Positions 1 through 7,950 of a stretch of DNA of 53,414 bases are shown here, piece after piece. The notes beneath the pieces were generated by a model that saw nothing but the letters and a program-made list of their open reading frames with translations, was not told where the DNA came from and did no database searches. The stretch spans positions 1-53,414 of the forward strand of contig NZ_JACADQ010000006.1 of the NCBI RefSeq assembly GCF_016106015.1, read 5' to 3'. The DNA comes from Neoroseomonas rubea. Its GTDB lineage: Bacteria > Pseudomonadota > Alphaproteobacteria > Acetobacterales > Acetobacteraceae. Position 1 is the first letter of the stretch. Each line of letters starts with the position of its first letter. The translations under genes and the position numbers were made by a program.

Positions 1-246
1 TCATCTGGTCGCTCCTGGCGAAGGGTGAGGAGTACCAGCGGCCAGCAGCCGCATAGGTCCTTGCCACCAGCGTTGCGAGCGTCACGAGGGAATGGGCAAC
101 AGGTCATCAAGCCGACGCGTGGAGAGCTTGGCTTCTATCGCGGCCAACCATAGGCCGGCCATCGGTTGAGGCCCGCGCGTGCGGATTTGCCATTCGGGCG
201 CCGGGGGCAACCTCGAGACGCCGGATACAGGTACGCAAACTGGCCG
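1..246. other. Degenerate non-coding left edge
   Basis: I see no intact gene here. Short open stretches on the minus strand are broken by stops and frame changes and match no family I can name. Because IS3-type transposase remnants follow immediately, this is probably decayed mobile-element DNA, but that is inference from position only. Confidence 0.35.
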
Positions 247-411
247 TCACACCCAGCCCACAGGACGCTTGCGCAAGGGGAGCAGTCCATACAGGTAGAA
301 CGTCGGCTCGGACACGCCGAGCTTGCGGCAGATCTCGGCCACCGCCGTGCCGCTCTCCGCCTGCCTCAAGGCAAAGGCGATCTGCTCATCCGTGGATCGT
401 TTTTGCTTCAT
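247..411 (-). pseudogene. IS3-family transposase OrfA fragment
   Basis: A 54-codon minus-strand frame starts at an ATG at 411 behind a strong GAGGAGG-type ribosome site. It begins MKQKRSTDEQIAFALRQAES and continues through a helix-turn-helix segment ending SEPTFY. This is the N-terminal DNA-binding part of an IS3-family OrfA, normally about 85-100 residues. After TFY (about residue 41) the residues no longer look like OrfA and a stop follows, so the copy is truncated. No OrfB integrase with a DDE domain is visible. It lies close to a second, oppositely oriented OrfA head. Confidence 0.7.
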
Positions 412-504
412 GGCACCACCCCCTCCTCAGGGGTTCACAGTGCCCAAAAACTTGCCCTCCCGCTGGACCAGTTTCGAGGGTCAGGACCAGGTCAGGACCA
501 AGCG

Positions 505-600
505 ATGGGAGGCGTGGCGATGGGGCGGAAGATGGCGCACACGCCTGAGGAGATCGTCGCGAAGCTGCGGCAGGCGGAGATGCTGATCGGCCACGGCGCG
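505..600 (+). pseudogene. Second IS3-type OrfA head fragment
   Basis: The plus strand reads MGRK, then HTPEEIVAKLRQAEMLI, the usual opening of a different IS3-group OrfA (the HTPEEIVAKLRQ type). The match ends at about 597, where the opposite strand becomes the reading frame of the livG-like gene. Only about 30 residues remain. The 10-bp unit GTCAGGACCA occurs twice just upstream (480-489 and 491-500) and may be part of the element end. The element is therefore a remnant abutting, and probably responsible for, the livG truncation. Confidence 0.6.
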
Positions 601-1104
601 CGCCAGGTCCACTCGCTTGCGCAAGCCGCAGGAGAGGGTTCCTGCGATCGCCTTGCGCACGTGCTGAATCTTTAGGAAATCAACGATCTCCTCGATTTCG
701 CGCCGATGCGCGAGTTCCTCACGCTGCGCGCCACCGAACCAATAGGCCATCCCGCGCAGAAAGCCCGTGCGCAGCAGGTGGTGTCGCCCAACCAAGATGT
801 TGTCGAGCACTGTCATGTGGCCAAAGAGAGCGAGGTTCTGGAAGGTGCGGCCGATGCCAAGCGCGGCACGCCGATTGGGGCGCAGCGGCGTGACGTCGCG
901 GCCCTCGAACAGGATTCGTCCTTCCGTCGGCCGGTAGCGTCCAGAGACGCAGTTGACCATGGAAGTCTTGCCTGCGCCGTTCGGACCGATGATCGAAAAG
1001 ATCTCGCCGCGCCGAACAGCGAAGGACACGTCGCTCAGCGCACGAACGCCGCCAAAGCTCAGGCTGACGCGGTCGGCCTCGAGAACAGCCGTCTCGACAC
1101 CCAA
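595..1104 (-). pseudogene. livG: Truncated branched-chain-type ABC ATPase (LivG-like)
   Basis: This is the ATPase of a LivFGHM-type importer for branched-chain amino acids or related compounds, which would act on the cytoplasmic face of the permease. The Walker A motif GPNGAGKT is at residues 40-47. The Q-loop region TFQNLALF and the LivG-typical insertion about FLRGMAYWF follow. The signature region is degenerate: LSCGLRKRVDLARA replaces the usual LPYGxQKRVELARA. The homology stops at about residue 172, before Walker B and the H-loop, so no working ATPase can be made. The apparent frame continues to 481 only by reading through IS DNA. The start is a TTG at 1104 behind AGAAGAAGAGGGG. The gene lies 75 nt downstream of the phosphodiesterase gene on the same strand. 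Confidence 0.8.
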
Positions 1105-1179
1105 TTTGCGCGCCCCTCTTCTTCTCGACGTCAGGTGAGGTGGAGGCCGCCCGCGGTTGCAACCTGGATGCGCAGGTCC

Positions 1180-1926
1180 TCAGCCGCGGAGCGCAATCGC
1201 GAGCGGCGGATCGTCCGTTGCGAGGAGGTCGATGCCGAGATCGAGCATGCGCTGGATCGACGGCGCGTGATTTGCGCCCCAGACGGATATGCCAAGCCCC
1301 GCCGATCGCAAGGTGGCGCAGGTCTCGGCGTCGAGCACTGATTCATGCACACCGATCTCGGGAAAGCCGTAGGACGTCGCGACGGCGATCGTACCGCGTA
1401 CGCCAAGCGCCCGGAACGTCGCTGATTCCAGCAGCCAAGCGACGCCCCCCAGGCCGCCGAGCGCCACAGCTTCAGCCATCGTCGGCGCGTCGAATCCGAT
1501 AACCCAGGCCTGCCGGCGGATGCCCGCCCGATCCAGTTCGGCCAGCACCCGGTTCACGAGCCCCGGATAGGGACGCCCCTGGCCATCATCCTTGATCTCG
1601 ACGCGCGGGGCGACCTTGGAGCCGACCAGCGTCACCAGCATGTCGGCCAGCATCGGCACAGTCTCGCCGCCGCCGCCCCGCAGCCGCAGTCGGCGGAGTT
1701 CATCGGCGGTCCTCGCGACGACACGACCGCGCCCCTCCGTGGTCCGCTCGAGTGTCGCGTCGTGAATGACCACTGCCTCCCCGTCCGATGAGGCGTGGAC
1801 GTCGCACTCGGCCTGTTCGAGTGCGAGGCCAGCGGTGGCGCGGAAAGCGGCCAAGCCATTCTCGGGCCAGAGGAAGGCTCCGCCGCGGTGGCTGGCGATC
1901 GCGGTTCGGCAAGGAGGCATCGTCAT
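1180..1926 (-). CDS. Glycerophosphodiester phosphodiesterase family protein
   Basis: This 248-residue, probably cytosolic enzyme would split glycerophosphodiesters into glycerol 3-phosphate and an alcohol. The GDPD TIM-barrel signatures are visible: SHRGG and PENGLAAF near residues 12-30, the acidic pair and HD in ECDVHASSDGEAVVIHDATLERTT (residues 39-62), and VEIKDD near 114. The C-terminal barrel strand ends in GIDLLATDDP. Length fits the short bacterial UgpQ type, with no signal peptide. The ATG at 1926 has no clear Shine-Dalgarno; the ATG two codons inside is an alternative. It is divergent from the DctP-type gene and sits upstream of the broken livG, which suggests the lost ABC system once served a glycerophosphodiester or related substrate (inference). 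Confidence 0.85.
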   Translation of the reverse strand: MTMPPCRTAIASHRGGAFLWPENGLAAFRATAGLALEQAECDVHASSDGEAVVIHDATLERTTEGRGRVVARTADELRRLRLRGGGGETVPMLADMLVTLVGSKVAPRVEIKDDGQGRPYPGLVNRVLAELDRAGIRRQAWVIGFDAPTMAEAVALGGLGGVAWLLESATFRALGVRGTIAVATSYGFPEIGVHESVLDAETCATLRSAGLGISVWGANHAPSIQRMLDLGIDLLATDDPPLAIALRG

Positions 1927-2057
1927 TTCAGTTGCGTCCCATCGGCAGATGGCCCCCCTCGGCCGGGTCGGGCCAGATGACGTTTCTTAATGGTGAGCGT
2001 GAGATAGTTCGCGTAAAGGTAGCAAGTCGCCTTCACAAATACCCGCAGGAGGCAGCA

Positions 2058-3131
2058 GTGGTTGGAGGGGCCTTGAGGCACCTGGCGATATGGGCGATTT
2101 GCGCGATCGGATTGCTGGGTAGCGCGGGCGTTGAGGCACAGCCCACCGCCGAGGCGCCCATCCGTATCAAGATTGTCGGCGGGCTCGCTGATGTGAGCCA
2201 GTACGTCCGGTATGAGGAACCGTTCTGGCGCCGGCGGCTGCCTGAGGTGTCCGGCAATCGGATCCAAGCCGAGATCGCCCCTTTCGATCGTAGCGGCATC
2301 CGCGCGCAGGAGATGCTCGCGCTCATGCGCCTTGGCGTCGTGCCGTTCGGGACGGCGTTGCTCGCGGTCGTCAGCGCCGACGAGCCCGAATTCAACGCGG
2401 TCGACCTGCCGACGGTGAACCCCGACATGGCGGCACTCAGGCGGACGGTCTCGCTCTACCGCCCGCATCTGGAGGCCGTGCTGGCCGATCGCTACGATGT
2501 CGAATTATTGGCCGTCTATACATACCCCGCTCAGGTCCTATTCTGCCGGAATGCCTTCGCGGGGCTATCGGACCTTGCAGGCCGCAGGATCCGGACATCC
2601 TCGGTCGGGCAATCCGAGATGTTTGCGGCACTCGGCGCCACGCCTGTCGTGATACCGTTCGGTGAGACCCTTGCCGCCATGCGCTCGGGCGTCGTCGAAT
2701 GCGCGGTAACGGGGACGCTCTCGGCGAATGCGATAGGGCTGCATGAGATCACGACGCACATGCATGGCATGGCCGTCACATGGGGGCTGTCGGTCTTCGG
2801 GGCGAACCGCGCGGCCTGGAATGCGTTGCCGGATTGGGCGCGGGCGATGATCCGACAGGAACTCGCCGGGCTCGAGCGTCAGATCTGGGAAGCGGCTGAA
2901 GTTGAGACCGGCGAGGGCATCGCCTGCAATTCGGGCCAGCCCGCCTGCGCAACCGGGCGGAGGGGTACAATGACGGTTGTCCCTGTGACCGCGGCCGACC
3001 AGCAGCGCCGCCTTCGCCTGTTGACGGAGACGGTCCTGCCCGGATGGGTTCGGCGCTGTGGGGAGCCCTGCGTCGACGCCTGGAACATGCGTCTCGCGCC
3101 AGAACTTGGCGTCACCGCCCGACCCGACTGA
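2058..3131 (+). CDS. DctP-type TRAP solute-binding protein, kinase-linked
   Basis: This is a 357-residue periplasmic protein of the DctP family, which normally hands organic acids to a TRAP permease. The start is GTG 2058, because a perfect AGGAGG at 2047-2052 sits 5 nt upstream; longer frames have no such site. A signal peptide (hydrophobic residues about 8-23, probable cut after VEA at 27) is clear. The DctP core includes DLAGRRIRTSS, ATPVVIPFGETLAAMRSGVVECA and a long C-terminal helix. Odd features are four extra cysteines in two close pairs (CNSGQPAC and CGEPC) near the C-terminus, possibly disulfides. No TRAP permease gene is present. The stop lies 2 nt before the kinase ATG, so the protein is probably a ligand receptor for that kinase rather than a transporter part. 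Confidence 0.82.
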   Translation: MVGGALRHLAIWAICAIGLLGSAGVEAQPTAEAPIRIKIVGGLADVSQYVRYEEPFWRRRLPEVSGNRIQAEIAPFDRSGIRAQEMLALMRLGVVPFGTALLAVVSADEPEFNAVDLPTVNPDMAALRRTVSLYRPHLEAVLADRYDVELLAVYTYPAQVLFCRNAFAGLSDLAGRRIRTSSVGQSEMFAALGATPVVIPFGETLAAMRSGVVECAVTGTLSANAIGLHEITTHMHGMAVTWGLSVFGANRAAWNALPDWARAMIRQELAGLERQIWEAAEVETGEGIACNSGQPACATGRRGTMTVVPVTAADQQRRLRLLTETVLPGWVRRCGEPCVDAWNMRLAPELGVTARPD

Positions 3132-3133
3132 CG

Positions 3134-6037
3134 ATGCAGAATACGGTCTTCCTTCGTCGCTCGATTTTCATTGCGGCCATGGTCCTTCTGCTTGCGCAGA
3201 CCGCGGCCACCTTGATGATCATCGGCCGGGCCAGGGAAGCGCAGATCCGCGCGGCGGAGGAGACCGTCGAACGCATCGGCCTGGCGACGGAAGCGTCCAT
3301 CAACCGCGCCTTCGTCCAGGTGGACGCAATGCTGGCCGGTCTGCCCGCGCTGCTCGCTCACTTCGCGCAGGACGGTCGCATGGACATCGCCGTCCTGAAC
3401 CGCGTCCTGCGGCAATTCAACAACCAGAACTTCACCTACCGCGATATCCTGCTGCTCGGCCCCAACGGACTTCCAGTCGCAACCGCCTTGCCGGTGTCAC
3501 GGCGCCGCCGACTTCCTTTGCCGGTCGAGACCGGCTTCTCGGAGCTCGCGGAGCGTGGGGGCGGCGTCTCGATCGGGGGTCCAGTGCAGAACCCGTCGAC
3601 CGGCGAGTGGACGCTTTTCTTCGCGCGCAACGTGACAGTCGTCGGCGTCGGGCCCGTGCTTGCCGTTGCAGAGGTGCCGGTGCCCTCTGTTCGTGCATTG
3701 CTCTCAGCCGCAGGCGAACCAGACGGCGTGCGCACGACGCTCGAGCGGGACGACGGCGTACTCCTTACATCGGTTCCTCATGACGAAACGCGCATAGGCC
3801 AACGACTTGAGCCGCCGGCACGGCAATTGGCGACCAGTCAGCGCGCGATCCTCACGACAAGCCGCTTTTCCGGTCGCTCCGTATTCGCGTCAGTCAGGCC
3901 CACTCTGTACCCGACCCTGTTCATCACAACGACCTTCGAGGTCGACGCTGCCCTGGCAAGTTGGTACCGCGACAGGGTCCGTGCGTTCGCCGTTTCCAGC
4001 ATTCTCGGTATCGTCATCATCGGTGTTGCGCTCGCGCTCATGGTGATCCTGCGCCAGCGCGACAAGGCGGAGGCCGAGCGCGCCCGCGCCCGCCTGACGC
4101 TGGAGAACGCGCTGGAATCGATGTCCGACGGCTTCGTCATGTTCGACGCCGACGACCGTCTGACTGCTTGCAACAGTCGCTACCGCGACTTCTACAAGAT
4201 CAGCGCGCCCTTCATCCAGGCCGGGGCCCGCTTTGAAGACATCATGCGGGAAGGAGCAAAGCGCGGGCAGTATCCACAGGCCGGCGACGACATCGAAGCC
4301 TTCGTCACGGAGAGCAAGGCCTTCCACCTCGGCAACCAGCCACCGATGGAGCGGCTGCTTCCGGACGGGCGTTGGGTTCTAATCACGGAGCGGCGCACGC
4401 CCGATGGCGGCACAGTCGGGATCCGGACCGACATCACCGCGCTCAAGCGGGCGATGCAAGACCTAGCCGCGGCTCGCGACTCGGCCGCTGCAGCAGGGGA
4501 GGCGAAAAGCCGCTTCCTTGCCAGAGTGTCGCATGAACTGCGGACGCCGCTCAACGGCGTGCTCGGCTTCGCGCAGGTGCTCCTGCAGGATCCCAGGCTG
4601 CAACCGGAGCAACGCGAGCAGGTCAAGACGTTGCACGAAGCCGGCCGACATCTGCTCGACCTTGTGAACGGCCTACTCGACCTGTCGAAGATCGAGGCCG
4701 GCCGCCTCGACCTCGCGCCGAGGCCTGTGGCACTCCAGCCGCTGCTCGATGGCTGTGCGACCCTCCTGGCACCGGAGGTGGCACGCAAGGCACTCTCCTT
4801 CCACCAGGATTTCGATCCCGCCCTGCCGGACGCAGCCGAACTTGATCCCACGCGGTTGCGCCAACTGCTGCTGAACCTCCTCTCCAACGCGGTCAAGTTT
4901 ACGCCACCGGGCGGCCGGGTGGACCTGCGCGTAAGGCGGCCGGAGGAGAAACTGCTGCGCATCGAGGTGCAGGACACCGGTCCCGGCGTTCCGGTAGACA
5001 AGCGCCACCTTCTGTTCGAGGATTTCGTCCAACTGACTCCGCAGGCCTCGGCGGAAGCCCAGGGCACCGGTCTCGGCCTCGCGATCTCAGCTCGGCTTGT
5101 CGCATTGATGGGCGGTCAGATTGGCTGCGACGCACCGGCTGCGGGCGGAGCGCTGTTCTGGATTGAGATCCCGCTACACGAGACGTCCCTCCCACTGCCG
5201 GAAGACAATGCTCGCCCGCCTTACGCGACGCAGGATGCGCAGGAAGGCGACCCGCTGCGCCTGCTCGTCGTCGATGACGTCGCCGCGAACCGCCAGATCG
5301 CCCAGGCCATGCTGGAAAGCGCTGGACACGAGGTGGAAACCGCGCCGGACGGCGCCGGCGCGATCTCGGCTCTCGCCCGGGGCGTTTTCGATGCCGTCCT
5401 AATGGACCTTCAAATGCCCGGAATGGACGGATTCGAGACGACCCGCCGCATTCGCGCCCTCGAACCGCCCGCCCGCGACGTTCCCATTATCGCGTTGACC
5501 GCATCGGCCCTGCCGGAGCAGGTCGAGACGACACGGCGCGCCGGCATGGATGCACATCTCTCTAAGCCGCTCGACCGGGCTGCGCTGCTTGGTCTTCTTC
5601 GCCGCCTGCCGGCACGGCGCACCGCTGAGGATCCGCCTATGCCCGAAGTCGCGCCCCCCTACCTCGACGGCACCGCGCTCGACGTGCTCGAGCGCGAACT
5701 CGGGCATGCGGCGCATGGCATTCTAGCCGAATTCGTCGGGGAGGTGCGGCGCGCCCTGTCGCTCCTGACCAATGCATCGCCGGCCGAGAAGGCAGATGCG
5801 GGCCATGTCCAGCACGCGGCGCATCGTCTGGTCGGCGCGGCACGGACGCTCGGCGCGACACGCCTCGCCGATTGCGCTCTTGCGCTGCAACGCGCAGCGA
5901 GTGGCGGAGACCCCTCTGCCGACCTCCAGGCGGAAGTGATCTCCATCGCGCGAGCGACACTCCCGGCACTGGAACAGCGCCTGGGCGTGGAGAGCGTCGC
6001 CGCAGCGGTGCCGCTGCAGACAGCTGGCGCGGCCTGA
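3134..6037 (+). CDS. Hybrid sensor histidine kinase with PAS, receiver and HPt
   Basis: This 967-residue inner-membrane kinase has TM1 at about 10-30, a periplasmic dCache-like sensor at about 31-283 and TM2 at about 285-306. A PAS-type domain follows at about 322-437, then HisKA with phospho-acceptor His467 in SHELRTPLNG. The ATPase has N-box NLLSNAVKFT (581-590), G1 DTGPGVP and G2 GTGLGLA. The receiver carries Asp758 in VLMDLQMPGMDG and Lys811. A C-terminal HPt has His897 in HRLVGAA. The layout predicts a His-Asp-His relay needing a separate regulator, and none lies next to it. The start is 2 nt after the DctP-type stop, implying coupled translation. In the HPt, the lysine usual in H-x-L-K-G is valine. 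Confidence 0.9.
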   Translation: MQNTVFLRRSIFIAAMVLLLAQTAATLMIIGRAREAQIRAAEETVERIGLATEASINRAFVQVDAMLAGLPALLAHFAQDGRMDIAVLNRVLRQFNNQNFTYRDILLLGPNGLPVATALPVSRRRRLPLPVETGFSELAERGGGVSIGGPVQNPSTGEWTLFFARNVTVVGVGPVLAVAEVPVPSVRALLSAAGEPDGVRTTLERDDGVLLTSVPHDETRIGQRLEPPARQLATSQRAILTTSRFSGRSVFASVRPTLYPTLFITTTFEVDAALASWYRDRVRAFAVSSILGIVIIGVALALMVILRQRDKAEAERARARLTLENALESMSDGFVMFDADDRLTACNSRYRDFYKISAPFIQAGARFEDIMREGAKRGQYPQAGDDIEAFVTESKAFHLGNQPPMERLLPDGRWVLITERRTPDGGTVGIRTDITALKRAMQDLAAARDSAAAAGEAKSRFLARVSHELRTPLNGVLGFAQVLLQDPRLQPEQREQVKTLHEAGRHLLDLVNGLLDLSKIEAGRLDLAPRPVALQPLLDGCATLLAPEVARKALSFHQDFDPALPDAAELDPTRLRQLLLNLLSNAVKFTPPGGRVDLRVRRPEEKLLRIEVQDTGPGVPVDKRHLLFEDFVQLTPQASAEAQGTGLGLAISARLVALMGGQIGCDAPAAGGALFWIEIPLHETSLPLPEDNARPPYATQDAQEGDPLRLLVVDDVAANRQIAQAMLESAGHEVETAPDGAGAISALARGVFDAVLMDLQMPGMDGFETTRRIRALEPPARDVPIIALTASALPEQVETTRRAGMDAHLSKPLDRAALLGLLRRLPARRTAEDPPMPEVAPPYLDGTALDVLERELGHAAHGILAEFVGEVRRALSLLTNASPAEKADAGHVQHAAHRLVGAARTLGATRLADCALALQRAASGGDPSADLQAEVISIARATLPALEQRLGVESVAAAVPLQTAGAA

Positions 6038-6115
6038 CACGTTCAGTCTGGGCGGGTGGACCGTCCCTGCGCAGTGACTAGGATGATCCGGGATGGCAGG
6101 GGAGTTCCGGACAGG

Positions 6116-6991
6116 ATGATCGACGGCCGTTGGCGCGCGAACGAGGCGCGCGAAGAACCCCATCCGGACTTGCGTGCGGTCGCCACGGAGGCCCTCGTCG
6201 CGGAATCCGCCTGCGGTGACGGCGCCATGATCTGGCGCGCATGGGGCATCGGCCGCCCGCTCGTAATGTTCCACGGCGGGTCGGGGTCCTGGCGGCATTG
6301 GGCCAGGAATATCCCGTTCTTCGCCGAAAACCGCCGGGTCATTTGTCCCGACCTGCCGGGTCTCGGCGACAGCGATTTGCCGACGATGCCGGCCACCCCT
6401 GACGGCATTGCCCTGATCCTACGGGACGGGCTCACCCGACTGCTCCCGGAGGGGGGATATGATCTTGTCGGCTTCTCCTTCGGCGCACTCTGCGCGGGAC
6501 ACCTCGCGGCGATCGATGTCGGTCGCTGCGCCTCGCTGACCATCGTCGGAGCCGGCGCGCTTGGTTTCGCACGCAGCCCAACGGAACTCGTCAAGGTCCG
6601 CAACCTCGAAGGCGCGGAGCGCGAGGCGGCGAACAGGCACAATCTCGCCGCCCTCATGTTCGCCGATGCGTCGAGGATAGACGAGGTCGCACTCGCGATG
6701 CAGGACCTCCATACGCGGCGCGCACGGTTCAAGAGCCGAGGCTGGGCAGGAACCGACTCGCTGCGCCAGGCCATCCTGAGAAGCCGGGCGCCACTCGCTG
6801 CGATATATGGGGAGGAGGATGCCATAGCCCGCCCGCATGTGGGGCTACGCATTGACCTGGTACGCGAGATGCGCGTCGGCGCGCAGACCGCGACCATCCC
6901 TGGCGCCGGGCACTGGGTCGCATACGAGGCCGCCGAGGCGTTCAATGCCGCCCTGTCACACATCCTGAAACGTGACGGCGCCGACGCGTGA
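6116..6991 (+). CDS. Alpha/beta-fold hydrolase
   Basis: This is a soluble serine hydrolase of about 291 residues and unknown substrate. The oxyanion loop is HGGSGSW. The nucleophile elbow is GFSFGA, with the catalytic acid probably in YGEEDA and the histidine in GAGHWVAYE, giving a full triad in the right order. I prefer ATG 6116, 11 nt after GGGGAG; ATG 6083 and GTG 6056 are in frame but have weaker sites. The stop overlaps the next start as GTGA, so it is co-translated with the DMT transporter. Ring-cleavage or lactone hydrolases of this fold often sit in catabolic clusters, but the function here is not shown. Confidence 0.8.
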   Translation: MIDGRWRANEAREEPHPDLRAVATEALVAESACGDGAMIWRAWGIGRPLVMFHGGSGSWRHWARNIPFFAENRRVICPDLPGLGDSDLPTMPATPDGIALILRDGLTRLLPEGGYDLVGFSFGALCAGHLAAIDVGRCASLTIVGAGALGFARSPTELVKVRNLEGAEREAANRHNLAALMFADASRIDEVALAMQDLHTRRARFKSRGWAGTDSLRQAILRSRAPLAAIYGEEDAIARPHVGLRIDLVREMRVGAQTATIPGAGHWVAYEAAEAFNAALSHILKRDGADA

Positions 6992-7872
6992 CGCCACACG
7001 AACCGCGCCCAACGCGAACGGCCACATTGCGCGGCATGGGCTATATGGCCCTGGCAGGACTTCTCTTCTGCGTGCTGAACACCATCGCCCGGAGCCTCGC
7101 GCAGGATCTTGATCCGTTTCAGACACAGTTCCTCCGCTACCTCGCTGGATTTGTCGTCCTGTTGCCACTCATGGTTCGGACGGGACTCGCCGCATGGCGG
7201 CCCCACGACCTCAAGGGGCAGGGATGGCGAGGCTTGGTACACACCGCCGGCCTGCTGATGTGGTTCTGGGCCCTGCCGCATGTCCCGCTGGCAGACATGA
7301 CAGCAATCGGCTTCACGGGGCCGATCTTCATCATGGCAGGCGCCGTCCTGTTCCTAGGCGAGCCGATGGTCCGGGCACGCTGGGTCGCCGCGGGCATCGG
7401 ATTCGTCGGGGTCGGCATCGTGGTCGCGCCGCAATTCACCGGGACCGCTGGCGGCACGTGGACGCTCGTGATGCTCGCCTCCGCGCCGCTCTTCGCAGCG
7501 TCCTTCCTGATCACGAAGGCACTGACGCGGCGCGACCGGCCGGAAGTGATCGTCGCGTGGCAGGCCATCACGGTGTCCGTCTTCACGCTGCCATTCGCGC
7601 TTGCGGGCTGGACCTCCCCGACGGCAGCGCAGTGGGGCTGGTTCCTGCTGACCGGACTGCTCGGCAGCGCAGGGCACTGGTGCCTGACCGAGGCCTTCCG
7701 GCTGGCCGACATGTCCGCGACGCAGCCGGTCAAGTTCATTGACATGGTGTGGGCCTCCTTCCTCGGATGGGTCGTCTTTGCCGAAGTGCCCGCGACAACG
7801 ACCTTCGCCGGCGCGGCGGTCATCTTCGCCGCGACGACTTGGATCGCCCGCCGCGAAGCCCGTGCCCGCTGA
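6988..7872 (+). CDS. EamA-family DMT transporter
   Basis: This 294-residue membrane protein has about ten hydrophobic segments and the two EamA repeats typical of drug/metabolite exporters (residues about 17-146 and 157-288). Repeat landmarks are PFQTQFLRY early in repeat one, ALPHVPLADMTAIGFTGPIF, and in repeat two LTEAFRLADMSATQPVKFIDMVWA. The start is GTG 6988, whose last two bases are shared with the TGA of the hydrolase gene. The substrate cannot be read from sequence. A 78-nt gap separates it from the aldolase gene, so the downstream genes may be in the same transcript. Confidence 0.88.
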   Translation: MTPHEPRPTRTATLRGMGYMALAGLLFCVLNTIARSLAQDLDPFQTQFLRYLAGFVVLLPLMVRTGLAAWRPHDLKGQGWRGLVHTAGLLMWFWALPHVPLADMTAIGFTGPIFIMAGAVLFLGEPMVRARWVAAGIGFVGVGIVVAPQFTGTAGGTWTLVMLASAPLFAASFLITKALTRRDRPEVIVAWQAITVSVFTLPFALAGWTSPTAAQWGWFLLTGLLGSAGHWCLTEAFRLADMSATQPVKFIDMVWASFLGWVVFAEVPATTTFAGAAVIFAATTWIARREARAR

Positions 7873-7950
7873 GCGAGGCTTGCGCATCGCAGGCGTCCGT
7901 CGGATCGTTCCCGGTAAGCCGCCGGTGCGAAGGGCGGCGCGGAGGGACCC

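Noticed and set aside
6043-7281. A 412-codon minus-strand frame across the hydrolase and DMT genes
   Set aside because: Both plus-strand proteins are clear family members with coupled start and stop.
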